Positions 43,874 to 53,467 of a stretch of 64,000 nt of DNA are shown in pieces. The notes below the pieces were generated by a model that saw only the letters and a program-made list of their open reading frames with translations, was not told the origin of the DNA and did no database searches. Source of the stretch: Calothrix sp. FI2-JRJ7. GTDB lineage: Bacteria > Cyanobacteriota > Cyanobacteriia > Cyanobacteriales > Nostocaceae. The stretch spans positions 124,001 through 188,000 of the forward strand of contig JAHHGX010000020.1 of the NCBI GenBank assembly GCA_019359675.1, given 5' to 3'. Position 1 is the stretch's first letter. The number at the start of each line of letters is the position of its first letter. The translations under genes and the position numbers were made by a program.

Positions 43874-44944
43874 ATGGAACACAGGGATAGCATCAGTGAT
43901 TTTGAGAATGAGAATAAAATTAAGCAGCTAGAAAAAAGCGTGCGAATTTTGCAAAAAAAACTCGAACGTTCCGAAGCTGACCGTAAAGCGTTAGAAGAAG
44001 CGAGCGAAATCAGAGAGTTACTTTTTACTAATGTGATTCGAGAGCTTGAAGAATCGCAAGCTACTTTAGAAAAACGAGGTAAAGAACTAGAAACAGCGCT
44101 AAAAAACCTCAAAGCTTTACAGATGAAACTTATCGAATCTGAAAAAATGTCCGCGCTGGGAGTTTTAGTTGCTGGAATTGCACACGAAATTAATAATCCA
44201 GTCAATTTTATTTACGGAAATTTATATCATGCTAGTAATTATTTTGAAAGTATATTAAAATTAATAAACTTATATCAATATTATTATCCAAAACCTGTAG
44301 CTGCAATTCAAAAAGAAATAGAAAGTATAGAATTAGAATTTATTAAGCAAGACTCACTAAAATTATTTGATTCAATGAATATGGGGGCAGAGCGAATACT
44401 TGAAATTGTCAAATCACTGCGTACGTTTTCCCGTGTCGATGAATCTGACTTGAAAACAGCTAATATAAATTTAGGGATTGATAGTACACTGCTAATTATA
44501 AATAATCGTTTTAAACCCTCAACAAAGCTTCCTCAAGGAATTCAAGTAATTCGCAATGGCACATTACCTGCAATAGAATGTTACCCAGGTCAATTAAATC
44601 AAGTATTTCTGAATATTCTTGTAAATGCAATTGACGCATTAGAAGATGCAGTAATAAAAAATCCGCAACTACTTCCGACAATTACTATTACAACAGAGCT
44701 AGTTAACGAGCAGGCAGTCATTAGTATTGCCGATAATGGACTTGGTATTAGTGAGAAAGCACAGTCACAATTATTTACTCCTTTTTTTACTACCAAAGAT
44801 ATTGGTAAAGGAACAGGTTTAGGTTTATCAATAAGTTATCAAATTATAGTTGAATTACACGCAGGTATATTAGAGTGTCATTCTCAACCTGGAAACGGTG
44901 CAGAATTTGTTATCATAATACCAATTAAACAGGCTAAATGTTAA
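43874..44944 (+). CDS. Histidine kinase without membrane segment, partner of FIST protein
   Basis: A protein of 356 residues. The N-terminal ~90 residues form a coiled coil (KIKQLEKSVRILQKKLERSE...). The dimerisation/phosphorylation helix carries SALGVLVAGIAHEINNPVNF. The ATPase domain has NQVFLNILVNAIDAL, SIADNGLGIS and GTGLGLSISYQII. It has no sensory module. Its coupling to the upstream FIST gene supplies one. No response regulator is adjacent, so its target lies elsewhere. Confidence 0.92.
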   Translation: MEHRDSISDFENENKIKQLEKSVRILQKKLERSEADRKALEEASEIRELLFTNVIRELEESQATLEKRGKELETALKNLKALQMKLIESEKMSALGVLVAGIAHEINNPVNFIYGNLYHASNYFESILKLINLYQYYYPKPVAAIQKEIESIELEFIKQDSLKLFDSMNMGAERILEIVKSLRTFSRVDESDLKTANINLGIDSTLLIINNRFKPSTKLPQGIQVIRNGTLPAIECYPGQLNQVFLNILVNAIDALEDAVIKNPQLLPTITITTELVNEQAVISIADNGLGISEKAQSQLFTPFFTTKDIGKGTGLGLSISYQIIVELHAGILECHSQPGNGAEFVIIIPIKQAKC

Positions 44945-44947
44945 ACT

Positions 44948-45673
44948 ATGGTACTACAAGACCATTTTCATCCTCCCCTGTCACTACGGCGCCACTGGCA
45001 CTCGTTTCATAATGCTTGGGCAACATACATTGCATCTGATTTAAATTCTAAATTACCAGAAGGTTATTTTGCAGAACCTAACGTACAATTCGGTATTGAA
45101 ATTGATGTTGCAGCTTTTGAAGGAAACCTCACAGAGTTTGATAATGAAGGCATTATTAGTTTACCGTTATCACAAACTAATTGGACACCGCCATCCCCAT
45201 CACAAAATTTACCCTTCTTACCTACGGTAGAAACTGTTGAAATCAGCATTTATAACACACAGGGAGGCGCCGTTTTAGCAGGAGCAATTGAATTAGTTAG
45301 TCCAGCTAACAAAGATAGAGCCTCACATCGTAAGGCATTTGTGTCTAAATGCGAAACATTATTACGACAGGGAATTGGTTTGGTAATTGTTGATGTTGTC
45401 ACCGAACGCAAAGCAAATCTTCACGATGAACTATTAAATAGAATTACTGAAGGAACATCGAATTTAGGCGCCGAATTATACGCCAGTTCATACCGACCAG
45501 TTGAACGTAATGGACAACCAAGCCTTGATATTTGGCAGGAAAAAATCAGTATAGGTGATACTTTACCTACTATGCCATTTTGGCTGCGAGGAAATAATTG
45601 CTTACCTCTTGAATTAGACAGTATTTACGAGCGTACTTGTAAAGAGCAACGAATTTATGCTGGTAGCGCTTGA
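44948..45673 (+). CDS. DUF4058 family protein
   Basis: A protein of 241 residues beginning MVLQDHFHPPLSLRRHWHSF, with TVEISIYNTQGGAVLAGAIE, LVSPANKDRASHRKAFVSKC and the ...LLRQGIGLVIVDVVTERKAN block, all typical of DUF4058. The family is common in cyanobacteria and has no known function. The VSPANK...K..K...L pattern is nuclease-like, but I would not claim activity. It starts 4 bp after the histidine kinase stop, so it is co-transcribed. Confidence 0.88.
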   Translation: MVLQDHFHPPLSLRRHWHSFHNAWATYIASDLNSKLPEGYFAEPNVQFGIEIDVAAFEGNLTEFDNEGIISLPLSQTNWTPPSPSQNLPFLPTVETVEISIYNTQGGAVLAGAIELVSPANKDRASHRKAFVSKCETLLRQGIGLVIVDVVTERKANLHDELLNRITEGTSNLGAELYASSYRPVERNGQPSLDIWQEKISIGDTLPTMPFWLRGNNCLPLELDSIYERTCKEQRIYAGSA

Positions 45674-45737
45674 TGATTAGTTTAATAATCTAATGATTTT
45701 GATTCGCTACTATAAGAGCGAAAACGCAAAGCTTTAT

Positions 45738-46187
45738 CTACTGCGGGAGAGTCTGTTGTTGCGGTATTCGTACCTCCCACTGGCATTCTCTTTGATTTGG
45801 TTGGTTATAATTAATTGCCATAGTGAAAGTACGCCTTTGGATAGCGTTATTACCAAAGGATACAGCAGCTTTAGTATAGTTTGTCTGGGCAAGCGCTGTC
45901 CATTGCAAGGGATTAGCTGAATTATACTGGTCAGGAGCAAAGCGCATTTTATAGAGAACCTGCTCTCTTGAGTCTTGAGGAGTAATAAATAACAGTCCTC
46001 GAACAATGTCTGCTGTTCGTTCTAACAAGTCAGCGGAGATAAAACTACAACTATTGTTACCGTCGTCTCCTTTTACTAACGCTAAGTAGGGACGGTCATT
46101 TGCAGACTGCACTGGCTGGGCTTGTGCTTTATTATCAAGGAGAAAGATTAAAGGAATAGATAAGATTAGAGAAATAGCTTTTTTCAT
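45738..46187 (-). CDS. Small exported protein of unknown function
   Basis: A protein of 149 residues with a clear signal peptide (MKKAISLILSIPLIFLLDNK, AQAQ). The mature part has two Cys (NSCSFISADLLERTADIVRG; RECQWEVRIP) and no recognised domain. It ends QQQTLPQ at a TAG. In the other phase, across the stop, the DNA encodes DSPAVDKALRF, close to the C-terminal motif NSQAVNEALRF of the protein at 53464. A frameshift may therefore have cut the natural C-terminus. Confidence 0.7.
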   Translation of the reverse strand: MKKAISLILSIPLIFLLDNKAQAQPVQSANDRPYLALVKGDDGNNSCSFISADLLERTADIVRGLLFITPQDSREQVLYKMRFAPDQYNSANPLQWTALAQTNYTKAAVSFGNNAIQRRTFTMAINYNQPNQRECQWEVRIPQQQTLPQ

Positions 46188-46417
46188 AACTCAAAATTCT
46201 AATTATCCTTAATAGGATAAATATTGCTGTTGCCTGCAAACGTCTACCAAAAGAACAGATTTACCTATACTTACGGTAGACTTTGCCTGCTCAAATCAAT
46301 CTATTTATTTAATACGTCTTTATTTGGGAATGGTATATATATTTACCACAGAGGCTATTAGGACACAGACAAGAGAGGAAGATATATTTCTAGCTCCCGG
46401 CGCCTGATATCTTATAA

Positions 46418-46453
46418 TTTTTATTTGTGACTCTAATTAAAAAACGCAAGGCT
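46418..46453 (-). pseudogene. 3' fragment of a gene related to the one at 53464
   Basis: Read on the minus strand these bases encode ALRFLIRVTNKN, identical to the C-terminal residues of the 170-residue protein at 53464, with strong DNA similarity. Nothing else of that gene is visible. The fragment abuts the start of the gene at 46453, so a rearrangement joined them. Confidence 0.65.
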
Positions 46454-47190
46454 TGGCTGTTGCAACTGGTGGCGCCGCATTGATTGGTGCTGCGGGTTTA
46501 GTATCTATTGCTTTAGTTTCTAAATTGGATACTGAAGATAAACTAAATTTAGGTATTGCAGGAGTTGCTGGAACTTTAACGAGTGCTACGGTTGCACTTG
46601 TAGCTTGGACAGCTATGAGTACAACGGTTTCTGCTACTGGTGCAGCGGCAATTAGTGCAACTATTGCAGCATTAGGTGGAATTAGTACTATTACTGGTGG
46701 CGCCGCACTAATTGCATTTGGTGCAGGATATGTAGTTTGGCAGTTTCTTCAAGGTAATAAAAAGCGTTCAGGGAATATTGTCAAGCAGCTAGAAATCCGA
46801 CTATATACGATTACAGAAGAATCAAAATTGCCGCTTGTAGAAACTTTAAAAAATCAATTTGCATGTAAAAATTATTCCAATAAAGTTTTTATTGCTCCAG
46901 ATATTCCTTTAGATAAGCTTGCAAATTTCCTTTCTCAATTTGGATTTGATAAACAAGAGAAGGTTCTTGCTTTATTTAATACAACAGTTTTGGGTCAAAC
47001 TAAAAATGTCTTAGTTTTCACTACGAAGCGAATGATTTGGAAGGAATTGTTACAAGATGTCGGTTCCTTGGCATATCAAGATTTACATAACCCCAATAAT
47101 TCGAGGAAACTTCCTAACTTTTTTGACAAAGATGAAGATAAAGATTTTGGAGAATTATTATCAAAGTTAGCCGAAATGCACAATGCATAA
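46453..47190 (+). CDS. Membrane-associated protein with GRAM/bPH-like C-terminus, possibly 5'-truncated
   Basis: A protein of 245 residues starting at TTG. An in-frame TAA lies only five codons upstream, and no ATG is near. The first ~100 residues are Gly/Ala-rich and hydrophobic (GGAALIGAAGLVSIALVSKL; GGAALIAFGAGYVVWQFL), suggesting two or three membrane segments. Residues ~135-225 resemble bacterial PH/GRAM-like domains (ALFNTTVLGQTKNVLVFTTK, RMIWKE). Bases 46418-46453 derive from another gene, so the original N-terminus was probably lost. It may be non-functional. Confidence 0.55.
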   Translation: MAVATGGAALIGAAGLVSIALVSKLDTEDKLNLGIAGVAGTLTSATVALVAWTAMSTTVSATGAAAISATIAALGGISTITGGAALIAFGAGYVVWQFLQGNKKRSGNIVKQLEIRLYTITEESKLPLVETLKNQFACKNYSNKVFIAPDIPLDKLANFLSQFGFDKQEKVLALFNTTVLGQTKNVLVFTTKRMIWKELLQDVGSLAYQDLHNPNNSRKLPNFFDKDEDKDFGELLSKLAEMHNA

Positions 47191-47223
47191 GTAGTGTCAA
47201 TAATTGGCACAGATTGTAGCATA

Positions 47224-47234
47224 GGCGTCTCGCC
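47224..47234. repeat. Left target-site duplication of the IS4-type element
   Basis: GGCGTCTCGCC, repeated exactly at 48705-48715 on the other side of the element. The joined flanks recreate the GTCTCGCCTGTGCAGT repeat also present near 23090, so the element jumped into a dispersed repeat. Confidence 0.92.
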
Positions 47235-47241
47235 ATTGGTG

Positions 47242-48619
47242 TCAAGTTAAGGCTGGCGCCCATATGTCAAGAGACCTCTGAGCATTATTCCTGTGCCTCC
47301 TGCGGACAGCTTTAATCAGCCCCATTGAGCGATGATGCTCCACAAGCCAAGGTATAAGTTGTAACTGTGGATTTTGTAGCTGTGCGCGATTAAAAAAATA
47401 TAAACTGCGGAAAACCATTTCCACGGAAATTTGTTCCAAAGGCTGTTGCAAAGCAATGGCGACATCGGCACATAAGTCATTAAGTACGGCATAAAAAATC
47501 CAAGTCGCTAGAGAAAGCATTTTTATGCCGTTTACTCCACCAACCCAAAGATAGGACAAACCTAATAAGCGTTTTGTGAGTGAAAATGCGTCTTCAATAC
47601 GCCAACGACGGCGATATAAATCACAAACGTCCTGAGCGGAAAGTAAGTTTGGGTCAAGAACATTAGTCAAATAGCGATACCAAGTCTTGCCCCATAAAAC
47701 GGAGACTAAGCGCATTGGATGCTTACAAGGATAATTATGATTTAACCCCATTTGAATAATTTCATCCTTGTAATGAGAACTTCTTGAAAGTGTACGCACA
47801 ACATTATATTTAACATTTGCCTTTTTCCTTGTAAGTACGTACTTTCCTTGCTCTGTCAAGGAATCAAACCATTCAAATCCAAAAAAACCCATATCTACTA
47901 TTATTAGTCCACCAACAGGCAGGCGCGCGATTTAAATCTTCCCACCATGTTGTCTCATGGCAGTCAGGGTCAGCATCATACCAAACAGCTATTGGGCAGT
48001 GGGTGAACGCTTCTACAACCATCAATATTTTGCCTGCAAGCAATTGACCCGTTTTTTCTTGAAGCTGCCCAAGATGTTTTTTTATTGCTTCTAAAGTTGA
48101 GGCGTCCCCAATCCAAACAGCGCTAAACTTAATAGCAACAGGTGAGCCACTTGCGGTGGACGGGTTTCCCGGCATAAGCAAAGTGGCGAACCCGGAGGGC
48201 GCCCATTTATGAGCTAATTGTTTAGTTCTATTTTTAGCACTAATTCGCTCTATCACTTGCTCAAATAATCTTAAAAACAAGTGTGATGGTAAACTATTTA
48301 GACGTTGAGACAAAGCTTGCTTGCTTACCTGCATTATAGGTGCCCAGAGTAAATTTTCTGTCTCAAGTGCGCGCACCACATCTGTAAGATGATGTATTTG
48401 CCTATACACTATGCTCAGGATTATCGCTGCCATAACTGGCAGCGTTAGTACTCTAGAGCGCAGGTCGCGCTCTTTGTCTTTAACCGTTTTTAGATTGGTA
48501 AATGTGCCTGGACTCAGTAGTTCAAACAAACGTGATTCAATTTCTTCGGTTGGTGGCGCCGGCACAGCTGTGCTACGTTGAAAATCTGGGTTTCCTCGTT
48601 TTTTGCGTGGTTTACTCAT
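47242..48619 (-). pseudogene. IS4-family transposase, frameshifted
   Basis: The N-terminal part (248 residues, MSKPRKKRGNPDFQRS...) runs to about 47900 and then leaves frame. The C-terminal part (216 residues) continues in another phase. The break lies at the CGCGCGCCTG stretch near 47925: in the correct phase the residues read LPVGGLIIVDMGFFGFEWF. The first catalytic Asp is in VWIGDASTLEA, the second in IIVDMGF, and the Y-(2)-R-(3)-E-(6)-K signature is YRRRWRIEDAFSLTK. A palindromic repeat (48143-48202) is inserted in frame upstream of the first Asp, adding about 20 residues (SGFATLLMPGNPSTASGSP). The transposase is probably inactive unless translation slips. Confidence 0.9.
48143..48202. 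repeat. Palindromic repeat inserted in frame inside the transposase gene
   Basis: Contains GAGCCACTTGCGGTGGACGG and GTTTCCCGGCATAAGCAAAG. Bases 62503-62545 carry a close relative (GAGCCACTCGCGTGGACGGG, TTTCCCGACTCG) outside genes. The encoded peptide SGFATLLMPGNPSTASGSP has no counterpart in ordinary IS4 transposases, to my knowledge. Confidence 0.7.
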
Positions 48620-48704
48620 GGTTTCTCCTACACCCTTGTATTGAGTTAACCATGCTCCGGCGCCCCGCTTGACAAGACTCCATCTATCTTAACTTGACAC
48701 CAAT

Positions 48705-48965
48705 GGCGTCTCGCCTGTGCAGTCATACAAGTAATTATTTTTACCACCACAGAAGCACAGAGGACACAGAGAAGAGGCTCATAGTAATTTTGTATGTGCC
48801 TAGGCGCCTCATAGTCTATGATTATTAATAGTTATAGTATAAACAAAGTGTATGTATAACGAACCACAAACGGCGTAAAGAAAGTTAACTAAATCTGGCA
48901 TCATTAAATAACGCCATGTCATTCCCGTTACGTTTGTAGCTTTTTACTCGCCCGTTGATTTAAAG
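48705..48965. other. Right target duplication, dispersed repeat and promoter region of the sensor kinase
   Basis: Starts with the second GGCGTCTCGCC copy (48705-48715) and the rest of the CTGTGCAGT...ACCACAGAAGCACAGAGGAC repeat to about 48775. GGCGCC occurs at 48803. The rest is AT-rich. There is no gene. Confidence 0.6.
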
Positions 48966-51566
48966 ATGACTGAAACTTCCCCTAAACCGATTGTGACAAC
49001 TGCTCCTTTTCCTGCAAATGAGGTGGAACGCTTAGAGGCGCTGCGACGGTACAATATTCTCGATACGCCACCGGAAGTTGCTTTTGACCGCATCACTTCC
49101 TTGGCAGCGCGTTTATTTAATGTGCCAATTACGCTGGTTTCCCTAGTTGATGAATCGAGAGGTTGGTTTAAATCTTCCTATGGGTTTGATATGCGCGAGG
49201 TGCAGCGAGATACAACTATTTGCAGTTTTGCGCTGTTAAGTAATGAAGTTTTAGTTATTCCTGATACTAGGGAAGATAGTCGCCTAGTTTGTAATCCCTT
49301 TGTACAAAATGAACCAGGTTTGCGGTTCTATGCAGGCGCCCCGTTGCTGACTCAAGATGGTTTTAACTTAGGCACTCTTTGTTTGTTAGATACAAAACCA
49401 CGTGATGCCTTGAGTGATGAGCAAAAGACTGTGTTGGCTGACCTTGCCGCAATGGTGATGGATGAGCTAGAACTGCGGTTGGCTGCTCGTAAAGTTGCTC
49501 AAATGGATGCAGCGTTGCTAGAAGTGACTCAAGGCGTTTCTACTGTGACGGGTGAAGCTTTTTTCTCTGCTTTAGTACAGCATATGCTCAAAGTGCTGGG
49601 GGTTGATTATGTTTATATTGGTTTAGTAGACCCCGATAACCAGGAAATAATTCGGACGATTGCTGCCTGCGCTAAGGGGCAGATTATTGACAACTTTGAA
49701 TATCGGCTGTGTGATACCCCTTGCCAGAAAGTACTCCAAAAACGAAAATTGTGCTGCTATCCTCATCGAGTCCAAGCTTTGTTTCCCAAGGCGCCTCTTT
49801 TAGAACCTTTGGGTGTAGAAAGCTATGTAGCGGTTCCATTTTTTGACTCCACGGGTGTACCTCTGGGCTTACTGGGGGTGATGGATGGCAACGCTTTGAC
49901 AAATGTTCAACTGGCAGAATCTTTATTGACAATTTTTGCTCTACGTATTGCGACTGAACTGGAGCGACAGCAAACAGAAGCAGCACGGCAACAAGCCCAG
50001 TATGAGTTGGAACGCTTGGTTGAACAGCGAACAGCTGAATTATCCCAAGCCAACGAATTACTCCAAGTGCTACTTGATAATGTGCAGGCAGGAATCGTAG
50101 CCTGTGATGCTGAGGGAATTTTAACTTTATTTAATCAAGCAGCACGAGAATTTCATGGTTTGTCGGAGCAAGCATTGCCACCTGAAGAGTGGGCAAAACA
50201 CTACGACCTGTATTTGCCCGATGGCAAAACGCGGATGTCTAAAAACGAGATTCCGCTATTTCGAGCATTACAGGGGCAGACGGTCAAGAATGATGAAATG
50301 GTGATTGCGCCCAAACATGGAAAGGTAAAGACGCTGCTTGCTAGTGGACAGGCAATTGTCGATAACGAAGGTAAAAAACAAGGGGCAGTTGTGGTGATGC
50401 ATGACATCACCGAACGCAAAATTGCCGAAGCCGAGCTACTAATTTCTGATGTTGCTTTGCACCAAATGCCAGATGCCATTTTGTTGACCGATTTGGAGGG
50501 TAATATTCAACGTTGGCTGGGTAATGCCGAGCAAATTTTTGGGTATACAGCCGCAGAGGTTATCGGCAAATCCGTTAGTTTCCTCCATCACCCGGATATT
50601 AAATTGACTCAGACGGCTGAAATAATTCGCTCCATTCAAGAAACTGGCGCCTTTTGTGGTGAAATTGCCTGTCTGCGAAAAGATGGCTCGCCAGTGCCAA
50701 TTGAAACAACAGCCAAAACTGTGTACGACAAAGCCGGAAATCCCATTTTCATTATTGGCATCAATAGAGATATTACCGAGCGCAAACAGGGGGAAGCGGA
50801 ACGTACACAATTGATGCGGCAGCAAGTTCAAGAACAAAGCGCGCGTTTGAAAGCAGAAGAAGCAAATCGGATCAAAGATGAATTTTTAGCGGTGTTGTCT
50901 CATGAGTTACGAACACCACTCAATCCGATTTTGGGTTGGACTAAATTGCTTCGTGCTGGAAAATTGGATAGCGCAAAAACAGATTATGCCTTAGAAACAA
51001 TTGAGCGCAATGCTAAACTCCAAACCCAACTAATTGGAGACCTTTTAGATGTGTCGCGCATTTTGCAAGGCAAGCTCAGTCTTAGCATGGCTGCTGTTAA
51101 TTTGGCACCTACAATATCTGCGGCGATTGAAACTGTGCAGTTAGCAGCCATCGCTAAGTCAATTCAAATTGAGACGGTGTTTGATCTAAATGTTGGGCAA
51201 GTTTTGGGTGATTCTGCTCGATTACAGCAAGTGATTTGGAATTTACTTAGCAATGCTGTAAAATTCACAGACAATGGCGGACGGGTAGAAATTAGACTGG
51301 GGTGTGTTGACTCGCAGGCTGAAATTAAAGTTAGCGATACAGGTAAAGGCATTAATCCTGACTTTTTGCCCCACGTATTTGAGTCTTTTCGGCAGGCAGA
51401 TGCAACAATAACCAGGAAGTTTGGTGGGCTAGGGTTAGGGTTGGCAATTGTCCGTCACTTGGTTGAACTGCATGGAGGAACTATTTATGTAGAAAGTCCT
51501 GGTGAGGAATTAGGCGCCACGTTTACGGTAAGATTACCATTAATAGCCGTTGTCAAAACCCGTTGA
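48966..51566 (+). CDS. Multidomain sensor histidine kinase (GAF-GAF-PAS-PAS-HisKA-HATPase)
   Basis: A protein of 866 residues with no membrane segment. GAF 1 is at ~25-175 (NILDTPPEVAFDRITSLAAR, FYAGAPLLTQDGFNLGTLCL), GAF 2 at ~195-335, a coiled coil follows (ERLVEQRTAELSQANELLQV), then PAS 1 (~360-480) and PAS 2 (~490-610), each ending with DITERK. The phosphorylation helix is LAVLSHELRTPLNPILGWTK (~640). The ATPase domain has QQVIWNLLSNAVKFTDNGG, VSDTGKGINP and GGLGLGLAIVRHLVELHGG. No receiver domain is attached. It is a cytosolic kinase of the type often used for light or redox signals in cyanobacteria. GAF 2 has CCYPHR rather than a clear bilin-binding motif. Confidence 0.94.
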   Translation: MTETSPKPIVTTAPFPANEVERLEALRRYNILDTPPEVAFDRITSLAARLFNVPITLVSLVDESRGWFKSSYGFDMREVQRDTTICSFALLSNEVLVIPDTREDSRLVCNPFVQNEPGLRFYAGAPLLTQDGFNLGTLCLLDTKPRDALSDEQKTVLADLAAMVMDELELRLAARKVAQMDAALLEVTQGVSTVTGEAFFSALVQHMLKVLGVDYVYIGLVDPDNQEIIRTIAACAKGQIIDNFEYRLCDTPCQKVLQKRKLCCYPHRVQALFPKAPLLEPLGVESYVAVPFFDSTGVPLGLLGVMDGNALTNVQLAESLLTIFALRIATELERQQTEAARQQAQYELERLVEQRTAELSQANELLQVLLDNVQAGIVACDAEGILTLFNQAAREFHGLSEQALPPEEWAKHYDLYLPDGKTRMSKNEIPLFRALQGQTVKNDEMVIAPKHGKVKTLLASGQAIVDNEGKKQGAVVVMHDITERKIAEAELLISDVALHQMPDAILLTDLEGNIQRWLGNAEQIFGYTAAEVIGKSVSFLHHPDIKLTQTAEIIRSIQETGAFCGEIACLRKDGSPVPIETTAKTVYDKAGNPIFIIGINRDITERKQGEAERTQLMRQQVQEQSARLKAEEANRIKDEFLAVLSHELRTPLNPILGWTKLLRAGKLDSAKTDYALETIERNAKLQTQLIGDLLDVSRILQGKLSLSMAAVNLAPTISAAIETVQLAAIAKSIQIETVFDLNVGQVLGDSARLQQVIWNLLSNAVKFTDNGGRVEIRLGCVDSQAEIKVSDTGKGINPDFLPHVFESFRQADATITRKFGGLGLGLAIVRHLVELHGGTIYVESPGEELGATFTVRLPLIAVVKTR

Positions 51567-52048
51567 ACCTGAAGAATTAGTCTAGGCTATCGCAACACTG
51601 ATTATTACAATTGATGCAAAAACGAACGGGTCAGGTAAACAATATTAATAAAAATCAAATGTATTTTGCTGGCGCCTATTATTCGCTTCTTTCCAAGGAC
51701 TATCGTAATCTGATGATATTCTTGTTACCACGCAGAAATTCACCCTTAATAATATTTGAATATATTTATTTTATTGTAAGATAATGTGTTTTACAATGTT
51801 TTTTAATTATAAAATACAGCTTTTTTGATAAGAATATTAATTAGATTATTTTTATATAAAACTTACAATATTGGTGCGTGACGCTACAAGTTTGTAATAC
51901 AAGTATAAATTTTTTGTAGCGTCACGCACCCTACGATTAATTTGATTATTTTTCTAATTGTTCACAATTAACTACAACAAGCCTTATGACTTTGTTAAAT
52001 ATTATGTAAAGAATATTTACAAATATATTGACAAAAGGAAATATACTT
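51567..52048. other. 482-bp intergenic region upstream of the NADH dehydrogenase gene
   Basis: Very AT-rich, with a GGCGCC at 51671 and a long hairpin at 51873-51930. No gene is seen. AAAGGA, 10 bases before the ATG at 52049, is the ribosome site. Confidence 0.6.
51873..51930. repeat. Perfect 17-bp inverted repeat hairpin
   Basis: GGTGCGTGACGCTACAA and its exact inverse TTGTAGCGTCACGCACC, 24 bases apart. GTGCGTCAC also occurs near 5587 and TACGTGACGCGAC at 5861, so this is another dispersed family. Confidence 0.85.
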
Positions 52049-53395
52049 ATGGTAGCTTCAGTTGAGAATAATCAGCGACACCAGGTTGTAATCATTGGTG
52101 GTGGCTTTGGTGGAATGTATACAGCAAAGACGCTTGCAAAATCAAATGTAGATGTAACTCTCATTGATAAACGTAATTTCCATTTATTTCAGCCACTTTT
52201 ATATCAAGTTGCTACTGGTACGTTATCACCTAGTGATATTTCCTCACCATTGCGCTCTGTACTCAGCAAAAGCAAGAATACAAAAGTGTTGCTGGGAGAA
52301 GTCAAGGACGTTGATACCAGAACACAAGAAGTTATACTGAATGACCGAGTAGTACGATACGATACATTAGTTGTTGCTACAGGCGCCAATCATTCGTATT
52401 TTGGTAATGATGAGTGGAAAGAAGTTGCTCCTGGTTTAAAAACTATTGAGGATGCGCTCGAAATACGTAGTCGGATATTTAATGCATTTGAGGCAGCAGA
52501 AAAAGAAACTGATCCCCAAAAACGCCGTGCTTTGTTAACCTTTGTGATTGTGGGTGGTGGTCCAACGGGGGTAGAATTATCTGGCGCCATTGCAGAGTTG
52601 GCAAACAAAACTCTTCAAGAAGATTTTCGTAATATCGACACCTCAGAAACAAAAATTTTACTATTGCAAGGCCCCGAGCGTGTCCTCCCAGGCATGGCGC
52701 CTTCTTTATCGCAAGCAGCAAAAGCATCTCTAGAAAAGTTGGGTGCGAGTGTACAAACAAAAACGCGCGTGATAAATATTGAAAACAGCATAGTTACCTA
52801 CAAGCAAGGGGATGAATTACACGAAATTGCCTCCAAGACTATATTGTGGGCAGCAGGTATTCAAGCTTCACCTATGGGGAAAATTCTAGGATTACGCACA
52901 GGTGCAGAATGCGACCGTGCTGGACGAGTTATGGTGGAACCAGATTTAAGTATTAAAGGACACAAAAATATTTTCGTCATTGGAGACTTAGCTAACTTTT
53001 CTCACCAAAACGATCAACCGCTCCCAGGTGTGGCGCCAGTTGCTACACAAGAAGGTGAATACGTTGCTAAATTAATTCAAAAACGTCTGCAAGGTAAAAC
53101 CATGCCAGCATTTAAGTATAACGATTATGGTAGCCTAGCTATGATTGGACAAAATGCTGCCGTTGTAGACCTAGGTTCCATCAAGTTAAAAGGTTTCTTT
53201 GCATGGGTGTTCTGGCTATTAATCCACATCTATTTCTTAATTGAGTTTGACAATAAACTGTTAGTAATGTTTCAGTGGGCATGGAACTACATCACTCGCA
53301 AACGTGGTTCAAGATTGATTACGGGTCAAGAATCTTTAACTTTGGCTAAAGTCATAACAAAGCAGCCGACGATAGAGAAGACGGTAAAGGTTTAG
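52049..53395 (+). CDS. Type II NADH dehydrogenase (NDH-2)
   Basis: A protein of 448 residues from MVASVENNQRHQ, with AAAGGA at the right distance. The upstream TTG at 52028 is rejected. The FAD motif is VVIIGGGFGGMYTAKTLAKS, the NAD(P) motif is VIVGGGPTGVELSGAIAELA, and the second FAD contact is IFVIGDLANF. The conserved ASPMG, GVAPVATQEGEYVA and the C-terminal amphipathic region (GFFAWVFWLLIHIYFLIEF) match NDH-2. The enzyme passes electrons from NADH to plastoquinone without pumping protons, bound to the cytosolic face of the membrane. The length is normal. Confidence 0.93.
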   Translation: MVASVENNQRHQVVIIGGGFGGMYTAKTLAKSNVDVTLIDKRNFHLFQPLLYQVATGTLSPSDISSPLRSVLSKSKNTKVLLGEVKDVDTRTQEVILNDRVVRYDTLVVATGANHSYFGNDEWKEVAPGLKTIEDALEIRSRIFNAFEAAEKETDPQKRRALLTFVIVGGGPTGVELSGAIAELANKTLQEDFRNIDTSETKILLLQGPERVLPGMAPSLSQAAKASLEKLGASVQTKTRVINIENSIVTYKQGDELHEIASKTILWAAGIQASPMGKILGLRTGAECDRAGRVMVEPDLSIKGHKNIFVIGDLANFSHQNDQPLPGVAPVATQEGEYVAKLIQKRLQGKTMPAFKYNDYGSLAMIGQNAAVVDLGSIKLKGFFAWVFWLLIHIYFLIEFDNKLLVMFQWAWNYITRKRGSRLITGQESLTLAKVITKQPTIEKTVKV

Positions 53396-53437
53396 TACAA
53401 CAAAGCAACAGTAAAAAGTAACCATAATTAAATGCTT

Positions 53438-53467
53438 GTAGAGACATTCTTTCAATCGCGTCTCTAC
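53438..53467. terminator. Hairpin between convergent genes
   Basis: GTAGAGAC...GTCTCTAC, a diverged member of the 7074/12850 family, placed between the NDH-2 gene and the minus-strand gene at 53464, whose stop it touches. Confidence 0.5.

Larger units (their letters stand above)
47235..48704 (-). mobile_element. IS4-family insertion sequence, 1470 bp
   Basis: Bounded by perfect 17-bp inverted repeats (ATTGGTGTCAAGTTAAG at 47235-47251 and its inverse at 48688-48704) and flanked by an 11-bp target duplication (GGCGTCTCGCC). An 11-bp duplication fits the IS4 group. It holds one transposase gene, broken by a frameshift. Intact ends and duplications point to a fairly recent insertion. Confidence 0.93.

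Noticed and set aside
46453..47190. Full intact status of the membrane/GRAM-like gene
   Set aside because: There is no ATG, an in-frame stop lies just upstream, and foreign sequence is fused at the 5' edge. It is listed with low confidence only.
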